Source: Domibacillus indicus | GTDB taxonomy: Bacteria; Bacillota; Bacilli; Bacillales; Domibacillaceae | DNA: 64,000 bases | Direction: 5' to 3' | Assembly: GCF_000970685.1 (NCBI RefSeq) | Contig: NZ_LAJB01000027.1 | Location: forward strand, 1-64,000 | Shown: in pieces, positions 37,856 through 46,201 of the stretch | Layout of the letters: the number at the start of each line of letters is the position of its first letter | Numbering within the stretch: position 1 is the first letter of the stretch | Notes under the pieces: generated by a model | The model's input: the letters and a program-made list of their open reading frames with translations, nothing else | The model's database searches: none | Told to the model about the DNA's origin: nothing | Made by a program: the position numbers and the translations under genes

Positions 37856-38932
37856 ATGACGGTCCCTACAAATTCGCTCCTATTAATGCGAAAAATATAT
37901 AAAAACATTTTTCCGTCTGTAAAAGCGGAATGGAGCAAATGGAAGCCACTGGCGGAAAAAATACCAGATCCGGAGCTAAGGCAGCAGGCGCTGGATGTAT
38001 ATGCAAAAAAATATTTTCATTGTGAGGCAGGCGGTGTTATTTCCATACTTGCCGGCACGCAGTTTAAAGAAGCCATTTCTTTTATCGTACCGTATCAGCT
38101 AATTTGCGACTATCTCGATAATTTATGCGATCAAACTACATCATTTAACCCGGATGATTTTGCAGCACTTCACGAAGCGCTGCATGACTGCTTTTTTCCG
38201 GGGCAGCCGAAGAGCGACTATTATCGGTACCGTGAAACAAAAGACGACGGCGGTTATTTAAATGCGCTTGTGGAAGGGTGCCGCCGCGTTGTAGCCCAAA
38301 TCCCGTCTTTTGCTGCTGCTAAACCCCATGTGCTTGAGTTAAGCCGTTACTACAGCGAACTGCAAATTCACAAGCATGTCCGGGAAGAAGAAAGAGAAGA
38401 GAGGCTGATCCGCTGGTTTAACAGCTATAAAGCAGAACTGCCGGAAATGTCGTGGTATGAATTTTCTGCGTGTACTGGCTCTACAGTAGGAGTGTACTGC
38501 CTTATTTCCTGTGCCATGCAGCCGGCATTTACACCAACCTACGCTAAAATGGTGCGTGACTGTTATTTCCCATACGGGCAGGGAATTCATATTTTACTAG
38601 ATTACTTTATTGATCAGGAAGAAGATATCGAAGACGGTGAATTAAATTTCTGCACATACTATCAAAGTGAAACAGAAATGATGGAACGGTTTCTTTATTT
38701 TTTAAAGAAAGCGAAGGAAGGAACCGAGCGTCTTCCGCATGCCAGGTTTCATTCATTTTTAATTGAAGGCATTGTGGCTGTTTATTTATCCGAAGAAAAA
38801 GCAGCCGGCAAGAAAAGTGTACGCAGCCATTGCCGCAGGCTCGTGCATACAGCAGGGCCTGCCAGTATTTTCTTTTACTGGAATGGAAGAACCTATAAAA
38901 CGTATCGGAAAATGCGGCAAGCCTATAACTAA
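37856..38932 (+). CDS. ytpB: Tetraprenyl-beta-curcumene synthase
   Basis: A 358-residue terpene cyclase of the large-terpene (YtpB/DUF2600) family, which turns tetraprenyl diphosphate into tetraprenyl-beta-curcumene, a precursor of sesquarterpenes in Bacillus. The metal-binding acidic motif is YQLICDYLDNLCDQ (about 83-96), and a second acidic cluster is DYFIDQEEDIEDGE. It is largely helical with no signal peptide. GAGGTAAG precedes the ATG. Its coupling to ytpA is the same as in B. subtilis. Confidence 0.9.
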   Translation: MTVPTNSLLLMRKIYKNIFPSVKAEWSKWKPLAEKIPDPELRQQALDVYAKKYFHCEAGGVISILAGTQFKEAISFIVPYQLICDYLDNLCDQTTSFNPDDFAALHEALHDCFFPGQPKSDYYRYRETKDDGGYLNALVEGCRRVVAQIPSFAAAKPHVLELSRYYSELQIHKHVREEEREERLIRWFNSYKAELPEMSWYEFSACTGSTVGVYCLISCAMQPAFTPTYAKMVRDCYFPYGQGIHILLDYFIDQEEDIEDGELNFCTYYQSETEMMERFLYFLKKAKEGTERLPHARFHSFLIEGIVAVYLSEEKAAGKKSVRSHCRRLVHTAGPASIFFYWNGRTYKTYRKMRQAYN

Positions 38933-38949
38933 AAAGGTGAGACAGCGAA

Positions 38950-39945
38950 ATGAAAATTAGTATACTGGATCAATCGCCAATTTCAGAAGGACAGACAGCA
39001 GCTCAGGCTTTGCAGGAAACAATCGTATTGGCCCAGCTTGCGGAGCAGCTTGGCTATGAACGTTTTTGGGTCTCCGAACACCATGATGCTGCCACACTCG
39101 CCGGTTCCTCACCGGAAGTGCTGCTTGCGCACCTGGCGGCAAAAACGTCGAGCATCCGTCTGGGCTCAGGCGGTGTTATGCTTCCGCATTACAGTGCTTA
39201 TAAAGTAGCGGAAAATTTTAAAATGCTGGCTGCACTGGCGCCGGGCAGAATTGATCTTGGTCTGGGGCGGGCACCCGGAGGAATGCCCCGCGCGTCATTT
39301 GCTTTGTCTAACGGACGAAAACGGGAGGTTGACCGGTATCCCGAACAAATTGATGATGTTCTTTCTTATTTGCACGACCAGCCGGTGCCGTATCCTTATA
39401 CAGGAGTGAAAGCGACACCTGTTATCGATGTGCCTCCTGATGTTTGGATGCTCGGCTCGAGTTCTTCAAGTGCCGCTTTGGCCGCTGAAAAAGGACTTCC
39501 CTATACCTTTGCTAAATTTATCAATGGGGACGGAGGGAAAAAAGAGCTGGAGGAATACAGGCGCCTGTTTCAGCCATCTGCTTATTTGGCAGTCCCGAAA
39601 ACAGCTATTGCTGTTTTTGTTGTTTGCGCGGAAACAGACGAGGAAGCATGGTTTTTAGCCGGCAGCCTTGAATTGTCTTTAATGATGTCGGGGCAGGGTA
39701 TTCCGTCAAACGGAACGCCTTCACCGGAAAAAGCAGCCGCCTACTCATATGGCAGATTTGAAATGATGCACGTTGAGGAAAACCGGAAAAGGATGGTTGT
39801 GGGCAGTGCCGAAACAGTGCGGGAAAAGCTGGCGAATCTTTTAAACGATTGTCAGGCTGATGAAATTATGGCCGTCACCATTCTATATGATTTTGAGAAA
39901 AAAAAGCAGTCATTTGAGCTGCTTGGGACGCTGATAAACGGGTAG
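38950..39945 (+). CDS. Luciferase-like flavin monooxygenase
   Basis: A 331-residue bacterial-luciferase-like protein with a TIM-barrel. It has the N-terminal SILDQSPISEG, the ERFWVSEHH motif (about 36-44), RLGSGGVMLPHYSAYKVAE and PGRIDLGLGRAPGG. These match the MsnO8/YhbW-type subgroup, which uses FMNH2 and oxygen. Substrate unknown. AAAAGGTGAG stands before the ATG, and the gene may be read from the ytpA-ytpB transcript (17-bp gap). Confidence 0.87.
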   Translation: MKISILDQSPISEGQTAAQALQETIVLAQLAEQLGYERFWVSEHHDAATLAGSSPEVLLAHLAAKTSSIRLGSGGVMLPHYSAYKVAENFKMLAALAPGRIDLGLGRAPGGMPRASFALSNGRKREVDRYPEQIDDVLSYLHDQPVPYPYTGVKATPVIDVPPDVWMLGSSSSSAALAAEKGLPYTFAKFINGDGGKKELEEYRRLFQPSAYLAVPKTAIAVFVVCAETDEEAWFLAGSLELSLMMSGQGIPSNGTPSPEKAAAYSYGRFEMMHVEENRKRMVVGSAETVREKLANLLNDCQADEIMAVTILYDFEKKKQSFELLGTLING

Positions 39946-40025
39946 GAATTATATGAATCAATGTTTATAAAACCAAGGCTTGATCTGGTGCGCCTTAGTT
40001 ACGTATTTAATCGTGAGAAAATAAG

Positions 40026-40071
40026 AAAAAGCCTGGCCCGCCGCTTTCATGCGGTAAAGGCCAGGCTTTTT
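40026..40071. terminator. Bidirectional terminator between the monooxygenase and ytqB
   Basis: AAAAAGCCTGGCC at 40026-40038 pairs with GGCCAGGCTTTTT at 40059-40071; the loop contains a second small hairpin. Confidence 0.9.
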
Positions 40072-40079
40072 CTCAATGT

Positions 40080-40652
40080 TTATCTTTTTTCAATCGCCAA
40101 AATAAAAGGCGGCGTGTTCACTTGATTAATAAAACCATACTTTATAACGTGGGCTCTCTCTTGATCAAGTGAGGCGGCAAATGCAGTGACAGCATCCCGC
40201 TCATCAGCGCCGCCCTCATGCCCGTGGTAAATAACAAGCACAATCAGGCCGCCGGGCTTCAGCAGGTGAAACAATTGGCGGATCGCTTCAATCGTAGTAT
40301 CCGGTTTTGTAATAATAGATTTATCACCTTTTGGCAAATAACCAAGGTTAAAAATGCCGGCGCTCACGTGTCCATGATAATCATCTGGAATACAGCGCTG
40401 CATTTGTTCATGGCCCGCATGAAAGAGAGAAACGCGGTTTGAAAGGCCGGCTTCCTCCAGCCGGCCTGCTGTATTGGAAATGGCCCGCTCCTGAACGTCA
40501 AAAGCAAAAACATGTCCGTTATCACCGGCTAATTTCGCCAGAAAAAGAGTGTCGTGTCCATTACCCGCTGTTGCATCCACCAAATAATTTGTATGGGAAA
40601 CCGTTTTTTCGATCAGCAGGCGCGCAAAAGGCAAAATCCCATCAAGAATCAT
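40080..40652 (-). CDS. mnmM: tRNA 5-aminomethyl-2-thiouridine methyltransferase (MnmM/YtqB)
   Basis: A 190-residue SAM-dependent methyltransferase with a Rossmann fold. The SAM loop is VDATAGNGHDTLFLA (about 25-39), followed by VFAFDVQE and a catalytic-region segment FNLGYLPKGDKS. YtqB of B. subtilis converts nm5s2U to mnm5s2U at the tRNA wobble base. It overlaps the upstream ytqA gene by 4 bp, so the two are coupled. Confidence 0.87.
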   Translation of the reverse strand: MILDGILPFARLLIEKTVSHTNYLVDATAGNGHDTLFLAKLAGDNGHVFAFDVQERAISNTAGRLEEAGLSNRVSLFHAGHEQMQRCIPDDYHGHVSAGIFNLGYLPKGDKSIITKPDTTIEAIRQLFHLLKPGGLIVLVIYHGHEGGADERDAVTAFAASLDQERAHVIKYGFINQVNTPPFILAIEKR

Positions 40653-41605
40653 GGCTGCATAACGGCTCCTTTATAAAATTTGCCCTGCCATGTGTCACGC
40701 TTCAGCATTTCGGCGTGGATAGCATTCAGCACATCCCACTTGTTCACACTCCACATCGGGCCGATCATTAATTCAATTGGTCCATCCCCCGTAATGCGGT
40801 GGACAATCATTTCAGGAGGTAGAATTTCAAGCTGGTCAACAACCAGCTTCGCATATTCATCCATTGATAAAAAGTCAAGCATGCCTTTTTCATATTGCTT
40901 CACAAGCGGTGTCCCCTTTAATAAATGAAGCAAATGGATTTTAATGCCCTGTACATCGAGGTCAGCAATTGCCTGTGCGGTTTCCATCATCATTTCCGGT
41001 GTTTCCAGCGGAAGTCCATTTATTAAGTGCGAGCAGATGCGGATATTATGCTTGCGTAATTTTTCGACACCTTCCACATATGTCTGAAAATCATGGGCAC
41101 GATTAATAATGCGGGCTGTTTTTTCATGAACAGTCTGCAGGCCCAGCTCTACCCATAAATACGTGCGTTCATTCAGCTCGGCCAAATACTCCACTACATC
41201 ATCCGGCAGGCAGTCGGGGCGCGTAGCAACCGAAAGGCCGACAACATCTTCCTGCTTCAGGACGGTTTCATATTTTTCACGCAGAACATCAACCGGTGCA
41301 TGTGTATTTGTGTAAGCTTGAAAGTAAGCCATGTACTTGCCATGCTTCCATTTTTCATGCATTTTTGTTTTAACATCATGAAATTGTTTTTCCAGCGGCT
41401 CGGCCCGGTCGCCTGCAAAATCCCCGGAGCCGGCTGCACTGCAAAATGTACAGCCGCCAAATGCCACTGTACCATCGCGGTTCGGGCAGTCAAACCCGCC
41501 GTCCAGCGCGACTTTAAACACTTTATGCCCAAAATGCTTCCGCAAATGATAATTCCATGTATGATACCGTCTGTCGTCACTTGCGTACGGAAACGGGTTG
41601 GTCAT
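40649..41605 (-). CDS. ytqA: Radical SAM protein YtqA (TIGR01212 family)
   Basis: A 318-residue radical SAM protein. Cluster cysteines lie in FDCPNRDGTVAFGGCTFC (about 38-55), with a spacing longer than the simple CxxxCxxC. Further family segments are VGLSVATRPDCLPDDVVEYL and LWVELGLQTVHEKTA. The function is not established; coupling to ytqB suggests a part in RNA modification. AAAGGAGG precedes the ATG. It is divergent from leuS. Confidence 0.9.
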   Translation of the reverse strand: MTNPFPYASDDRRYHTWNYHLRKHFGHKVFKVALDGGFDCPNRDGTVAFGGCTFCSAAGSGDFAGDRAEPLEKQFHDVKTKMHEKWKHGKYMAYFQAYTNTHAPVDVLREKYETVLKQEDVVGLSVATRPDCLPDDVVEYLAELNERTYLWVELGLQTVHEKTARIINRAHDFQTYVEGVEKLRKHNIRICSHLINGLPLETPEMMMETAQAIADLDVQGIKIHLLHLLKGTPLVKQYEKGMLDFLSMDEYAKLVVDQLEILPPEMIVHRITGDGPIELMIGPMWSVNKWDVLNAIHAEMLKRDTWQGKFYKGAVMQP

Positions 41606-41670
41606 GAGTCATTCCTCCTTTAAAACTCGTTTTAAATTTTAACATGAACGAGGGGATGGGTAAAATGCGC

Positions 41671-41699
41671 TTGCATATTGACTGAAGTTTTTCTAAAAT
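41671..41699 (+). promoter_or_regulatory. Sigma-A promoter of leuS
   Basis: TTGCAT at 41671-41676 and TAAAAT at 41694-41699 with a 17-bp spacer. Transcription would start near 41706, giving a leader of about 178 nt. Confidence 0.65.
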
Positions 41700-41731
41700 G
41701 AGAGGTAAAGATTAATGAAGAAGGCCGGCGG

Positions 41732-41850
41732 GTTAACATTTAACACTGGGTAGAGACACACCTCTCCTGTCCCACTATACTGGGCGGGAGTTTTTTCGTT
41801 AGAGACCCGCAGGATACGGGTCAGCGAAGACGCGGCGGGGCTGGTCTTCG
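41732..41850 (+). promoter_or_regulatory. Attenuator-like leader of leuS with a diverged T-box core
   Basis: A small hairpin (GTTAA at 41732-41736 with TTAAC at 41740-41744) is followed by a core. TGGG at 41747-41750 and AC at 41758-41759 can pair with GTCCCA at 41769-41774, leaving a 7-nt bulge TAGAGAC. That is the layout of a T-box antiterminator, but the canonical bulge is TGGNACC. The competing terminator overlaps it. Two more hairpins (GACCCG/CGGGTC and CGAAGAC/GTCTTCG) stand at 41804-41850. There is no room for the usual stem I. Confidence 0.5.
41764..41796 (+). terminator. Terminator in the leuS leader
   Basis: CTCCTGTCC at 41764-41772 pairs, with two wobbles, with GGGCGGGAG at 41782-41790, and six T bases follow. 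It lies 88 bp before leuS and would stop transcription unless the upstream pairing wins. Confidence 0.8.
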
Positions 41851-41883
41851 ATCTTAGTACATAAACGGAAGGCAGGTTTCAGC

Positions 41884-44295
41884 ATGAACTTTGATCATAA
41901 GCAGATCGAACAAAAATGGCAGAGCTATTGGGAAAAGCATAAAACCTTTAAGATGAACAATGACTCGGACAAACCGAAATTTTACGCACTGGATATGTTT
42001 CCGTATCCATCAGGGGCAGGACTTCACGTCGGCCACCCGGAAGGCTACACAGCAACGGATATCCTAAGCCGCTTTAAGCGTATGCAGGGCTTCAATGTGC
42101 TTCATCCGATGGGATGGGATGCATTCGGACTGCCAGCGGAGCAGTATGCCCTGGATACAGGGAACGACCCGGCGGAATTTACCGAGCAGAATATTAATAA
42201 TTTCCGCCGCCAGATTAAATCATTGGGATTTTCTTATGATTGGGACCGGGAAATTAATACAACAGATCCGAAATATTATAAATGGACGCAATGGATTTTC
42301 CTTCAATTATACAAAAAAGGCCTTGCGTATGTAGATGAGGTGCCGGTGAACTGGTGCCCGGCTCTTGGAACGGTTTTGGCGAATGAAGAAGTAATCGACG
42401 GCAAGTCAGAACGCGGCGGCCATCCGGTTGAACGCCGTCCGATGCGCCAGTGGATGCTGAAAATAACAGCGTATGCAGACCGGCTGCTTGAAGACCTGGA
42501 TGAGCTTGACTGGCCGGAAAGCATTAAAGACATGCAGCGCAATTGGATCGGACGTTCTGAAGGAGCTGAAGTAACATTCAACATTGAGGGGCACAAGGAA
42601 ACATTCACAGTATTTACGACGCGTCCGGATACATTATTCGGAGCGACTTATGCTGTTCTGGCTCCTGAGCACCCATTTGTGGAGAAAATTACAACCGGGG
42701 AACAAAAAGAAGCCGTCAATGCTTATATTGATCAAGTAAAATCAAAAAGCGATCTTGAACGGACCGATCTTGCCAAAGACAAAACGGGTGTATTCACAGG
42801 TGCCTATGCGGTAAATCCAGTAAACGGTGAAAAAATGCCGATCTGGATTGCCGACTATGTATTAATCACATATGGAACAGGCGCGATTATGGCGGTTCCG
42901 GCGCACGATGAACGCGACTTTGAATTTGCGAAAAAATTTGATTTGCCTATTAAAGAAGTGGTTGCCGGCGGAAATATCGCAGAAGAAGCATACACAGGCG
43001 ACGGCGCTCACGTAAATTCAGGCTTCCTTGATGGCTTAAATAAAGAAGATGGAATCACCAAAATGATTGAATGGCTGGAGCAGGAGGGAGTCGGTACAAA
43101 GAAAGTCACGTACCGGCTGCGCGACTGGCTGTTCAGCCGTCAGCGTTACTGGGGAGAACCAATTCCAGTCATCCATTGGGAAGATGGCACGACTACCGCT
43201 GTTCCGGAAGCTGAATTGCCGCTTGTATTGCCAAAAACAACAGAAATCCGCCCGTCCGGAACTGGTGAATCACCGCTGGCTGTTATTGAAGACTGGGTGA
43301 ATGTGATCGATCCGGAAACAGGCAAAAAAGGCCGGCGCGAAACAAATACAATGCCGCAATGGGCAGGAAGCTGCTGGTATTACCTTCGCTTTATCGATCC
43401 GGACAACCAGGAAGCACTGGCAGACCCGGAATTATTGAAGCGCTGGCTGCCGGTTGATATATATATCGGCGGAGCCGAGCATGCTGTTCTGCACCTGCTG
43501 TATGCGCGTTTCTGGCATAAGGTATTGTATGATATCGGTGTGGTCCATACGAAGGAACCGTTCCAAAAATTGTTTAACCAGGGAATGATCCTGGGCGAAA
43601 ACAATGAAAAAATGAGCAAGTCAAAAGGAAACGTTGTAAATCCAGATGAGATCGTAGAAAGTCACGGTGCCGATACGCTTCGTCTTTATGAAATGTTTAT
43701 GGGCCCTCTTGAGGCTTCAATTGCCTGGAGCACAACAGGGGTAGACGGAGCACGCCGCTTCCTTGATCGTATCTGGCGCCTGCTTGTCACAGATGACGGC
43801 TCTTTAACACCGAAAATCACGGGACAGGACACATCACTTGAAAAAGTGTATCATCAAACCGTGAAAAAAGTGACGGAAGACTATGAAGGACTTCGCTTTA
43901 ACACCGCGATTTCACAGATGATGGTATTTGTGAATGAAGCCAATAAAGCTGAAACCATTCCGGCCGAGTATGCGGAAGGCTTTGTGAAGCTGGCAGCGCC
44001 GCTTGCTCCGCATCTGGCGGAAGAACTCTGGGAAAAGCTTGGGCATAGCGGCACAATTACGTACGAAGCATGGCCTGCGTTTGATGAATCCAAACTCATT
44101 GATGATGAAGTGGAGATCGTGCTGCAGGTGAACGGAAAAGTGAAGGCGAAATTGATGGTTTCAAAAGATGCTACCCGGGAACAAATGGAAGAAATTGCGA
44201 TGCAAAATGATAAGTTTAAAGAAGAGCTGTCAGGCAAAACAATCCGCAAGGTAATTGCAGTGCCAGGCAAGCTTGTTAATGTGGTCGCAAATTAA
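41884..44295 (+). CDS. leuS: Leucyl-tRNA synthetase
   Basis: An 803-residue class Ia synthetase that charges tRNA-Leu. The HIGH motif is [16 protein letters not shown] (about 39-54), the CP1 editing domain spans about 220-420 ([20 protein letters not shown] and [12 protein letters not shown]), and the KMSKS motif is in [14 protein letters not shown] (about 575-588). A C-terminal anticodon and extension domain ends the protein. Two tRNA-Leu genes of the array in this window are its substrates. Its leader carries an attenuator-like element. ytwF follows 20 bp later. Confidence 0.97.
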   Translation: MNFDHKQIEQKWQSYWEKHKTFKMNNDSDKPKFYALDMFPYPSGAGLHVGHPEGYTATDILSRFKRMQGFNVLHPMGWDAFGLPAEQYALDTGNDPAEFTEQNINNFRRQIKSLGFSYDWDREINTTDPKYYKWTQWIFLQLYKKGLAYVDEVPVNWCPALGTVLANEEVIDGKSERGGHPVERRPMRQWMLKITAYADRLLEDLDELDWPESIKDMQRNWIGRSEGAEVTFNIEGHKETFTVFTTRPDTLFGATYAVLAPEHPFVEKITTGEQKEAVNAYIDQVKSKSDLERTDLAKDKTGVFTGAYAVNPVNGEKMPIWIADYVLITYGTGAIMAVPAHDERDFEFAKKFDLPIKEVVAGGNIAEEAYTGDGAHVNSGFLDGLNKEDGITKMIEWLEQEGVGTKKVTYRLRDWLFSRQRYWGEPIPVIHWEDGTTTAVPEAELPLVLPKTTEIRPSGTGESPLAVIEDWVNVIDPETGKKGRRETNTMPQWAGSCWYYLRFIDPDNQEALADPELLKRWLPVDIYIGGAEHAVLHLLYARFWHKVLYDIGVVHTKEPFQKLFNQGMILGENNEKMSKSKGNVVNPDEIVESHGADTLRLYEMFMGPLEASIAWSTTGVDGARRFLDRIWRLLVTDDGSLTPKITGQDTSLEKVYHQTVKKVTEDYEGLRFNTAISQMMVFVNEANKAETIPAEYAEGFVKLAAPLAPHLAEELWEKLGHSGTITYEAWPAFDESKLIDDEVEIVLQVNGKVKAKLMVSKDATREQMEEIAMQNDKFKEELSGKTIRKVIAVPGKLVNVVAN

Positions 44296-44315
44296 CAGGG
44301 AAGGAATGAAGTAAC

Positions 44316-44624
44316 ATGATTCCGACAATCACAGGTGAAGAGGTACGCCAAAAGCTCGAAAGCGGAGAAAAGCTGGCATTGATTGATGTCCGTGAAGACG
44401 AAGAAGTGGCAGAAGGGATGATTCCCGAAGCGGAACATATCGTAATGGGGACGATTCCTGAAAACCTGGATCGTTTTGATAAAGAAACAAACTATATCAT
44501 TATCTGCCGTTCCGGTGTTCGCTCCGAAAATGTGTCCCGCTTTTTAATTGATAATGGATTTAAAGCGACTAACATGACTGGCGGCATGCTGAACTACACT
44601 GGCGAAACAGTGCCGAAAAGCTAA
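44316..44624 (+). CDS. ytwF: Rhodanese-like single-domain protein YtwF
   Basis: A 102-residue rhodanese homology domain. The structural start is ALIDVREDEEVAEGMIPEAE, and the active-site loop is IICRSGVRSENV with Cys at about 70, the residue that carries persulfide sulfur. Small stand-alone rhodaneses pass sulfur in thiolation pathways; the partner here is unknown. GGAAGGAATG stands before the ATG. It is probably read from the leuS transcript. Confidence 0.9.
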   Translation: MIPTITGEEVRQKLESGEKLALIDVREDEEVAEGMIPEAEHIVMGTIPENLDRFDKETNYIIICRSGVRSENVSRFLIDNGFKATNMTGGMLNYTGETVPKS

Positions 44625-44625
44625 T

Positions 44626-44665
44626 AAAAAGGTGTTCCCTATGTTTACAGGGAGCACCTTTTTTT
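44626..44665 (+). terminator. Terminator after ytwF
   Basis: AAAAAGGTG and CCCT at 44626-44640 pair with AGGG and CACCTTTTT at 44649-44663 around a small internal loop; further T bases follow. Confidence 0.88.
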
Positions 44666-44672
44666 GATCGAC

Positions 44673-44822
44673 GGCGCGTTTTATTTGATCAATGGCGCGT
44701 TTTCTGCTGAAAGCGGCGCAATATTTTCCATTTTGGCGCGATAAGCTGTTTATTGCGCCATATTGAAAGGGAAACGCGCCGTAACAGCCGGAAATTGCGC
44801 CATCCGGCTTCAGAAATGCGCC
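44673..44822. repeat. Symmetric array of eight GGCGC elements with about 21-bp period
   Basis: Hexamers GGCGC(G/A) begin at 44673, 44694, 44715 and 44735. Their reverse complements begin at 44754, 44775, 44796 and 44817. The steps are 21, 21, 20, 19, 21, 21 and 21 bp, and copies 1 to 4 mirror copies 8 to 5 around 44747.5. Read outward-in on either strand, each unit looks like YGGCGCRWTTT followed by a variable AT-rich part. The spacers do not pair well with each other, so a simple long hairpin is unlikely. The array lies between the ytwF terminator and the end of ytfP. I do not recognise a named family. Confidence 0.85.
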
Positions 44823-44828
44823 ATGAAA

Positions 44829-46082
44829 TTATCGGACGGCCGCTGCGTTTGTTCCGGCAATGTGACCGGTAATGAGCGCAGCTGTAATGTTGTAGCCGCC
44901 GGTATAGCCGTGAATATCAATAATCTCGCCGCAGAAAAAAAGCCCGTCTTTCTTTTTAGAAGCCATTGTTTTCGGTTCAATTTCTTTTACTGACACGCCG
45001 CCGCCGGTTACAAATGCTTTTTCAATCGGCAGTGTCCCGTGAACGGCTATTTTAAATGACTTCATTGAAGCGGCAAGCGCGCGGATAAGCGGCTCAGACA
45101 GCTGATTTCCTGCTGTTTCTAAATTAATGCCGCTTCGCTCAAGCAAAAAGTGCAGGTATCTTTCAGGCAATAAAGCTTTCAAGCTGTTTTTGACTGCTTT
45201 TTTCGGCTCTTCTTTGATAATCTTTCGAATAGCCACGCCCGCTTCGTGCTCATTGCCATCTGGAAATACGTCGATAGACAGGTAAACAGGAGCGCCGTTT
45301 TTCCTTAATTCTTTTACGACATACTGACTGCAGCGAAGAGCCGCCGGCCCGGATACTCCAAAGTGGGTGAACAGCATATCCATCCGGTGGGTAACAAGCG
45401 GTTTGCCCTTCTTGTTTAAAACGGAAAGACTCGCATCCCGAAGAGCCAGCCCCTGCAGGGAACGGTTTACAATAAACGGTTCTTTTGAGGTAATCGGCAC
45501 CTCGGTCGGGAATAATTCGGTCACCGTGTGCCCTGCCTGCTCTGCCCACGGATAGCCGTCTCCGGTTGATCCTGTTTGCGGCACAGCCTTGCCGCCGGTC
45601 GCAAGGACAACAGCATTTGAAAGAACTTTCTCTCCTGACACAAGGCGGACGCCGCGTATATATTCATCATCCATAAGCAGTTCAGCAACAGGGGCTTCGA
45701 GCCGCATTTCAACCCGCTGTTTTTTCAATTCACCGAGCAGCGCTTCTACTACATCCTGGGCCCGGTTGGATACCGGAAACATCCGTCCGTGGTCTTCTTC
45801 TTTCAGCTTTACGCCAAGACCTTCAAAAAAACGGATAATGTCTTCGTTGCTAAAAACGGAAAAAGCGCTGTACAAAAAACGGCCATTTCCGGGAATATGC
45901 CGGATAATTTCTTCAATGGGCAGCCGGTTGGTCACATTGCAGCGCCCGCCTCCGGAAATTTGCAGTTTATTGCCGGGCTTTTTGCCTTTATCAATTAACA
46001 GTGTACGCGCACCGGCCCGGCCCGAGGCAATCGCAGCCATCAAGCCTGCCGGGCCGCCGCCCACTACAATCACGTCATACAT
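44829..46082 (-). CDS. ytfP: HI0933/YhiN-family FAD-dependent oxidoreductase
   Basis: A 417-residue flavoprotein of the HI0933 family. The FAD Rossmann motif is [19 protein letters not shown] (about 6-24), followed by the family signature [16 protein letters not shown] (about 38-53). A second nucleotide region has [20 protein letters not shown], and the C-terminal FAD contact is [19 protein letters not shown]. The reaction is not known. It ends just after the GGCGC array and is divergent from ytgP. Confidence 0.9.
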   Translation of the reverse strand: MYDVIVVGGGPAGLMAAIASGRAGARTLLIDKGKKPGNKLQISGGGRCNVTNRLPIEEIIRHIPGNGRFLYSAFSVFSNEDIIRFFEGLGVKLKEEDHGRMFPVSNRAQDVVEALLGELKKQRVEMRLEAPVAELLMDDEYIRGVRLVSGEKVLSNAVVLATGGKAVPQTGSTGDGYPWAEQAGHTVTELFPTEVPITSKEPFIVNRSLQGLALRDASLSVLNKKGKPLVTHRMDMLFTHFGVSGPAALRCSQYVVKELRKNGAPVYLSIDVFPDGNEHEAGVAIRKIIKEEPKKAVKNSLKALLPERYLHFLLERSGINLETAGNQLSEPLIRALAASMKSFKIAVHGTLPIEKAFVTGGGVSVKEIEPKTMASKKKDGLFFCGEIIDIHGYTGGYNITAALITGHIAGTNAAAVR

Positions 46083-46201
46083 GTTGTCACCTCATTCTTC
46101 AAGCTTTGTTCATTATAGCAGATGGTGAAAAAAATTGTCAGGCACGTGAGAAAGAGGTACACTAGCAAGTGATGCTTAATGAGAAAAAGAGGGATTTATG
46201 T

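Noticed and set aside
41606-41883. Ordinary full-length T-box riboswitch before leuS
   Set aside because: The diagnostic AGGGTGGNACCGCG segment is not present in usual form and the leader is too short for stem I. It was therefore listed only as a diverged, T-box-like attenuator.
44673-44822. CRISPR array
   Set aside because: The repeated part is only 6 to 11 bp, copies change orientation in the middle, spacers are about 15 bp and no cas genes are nearby.
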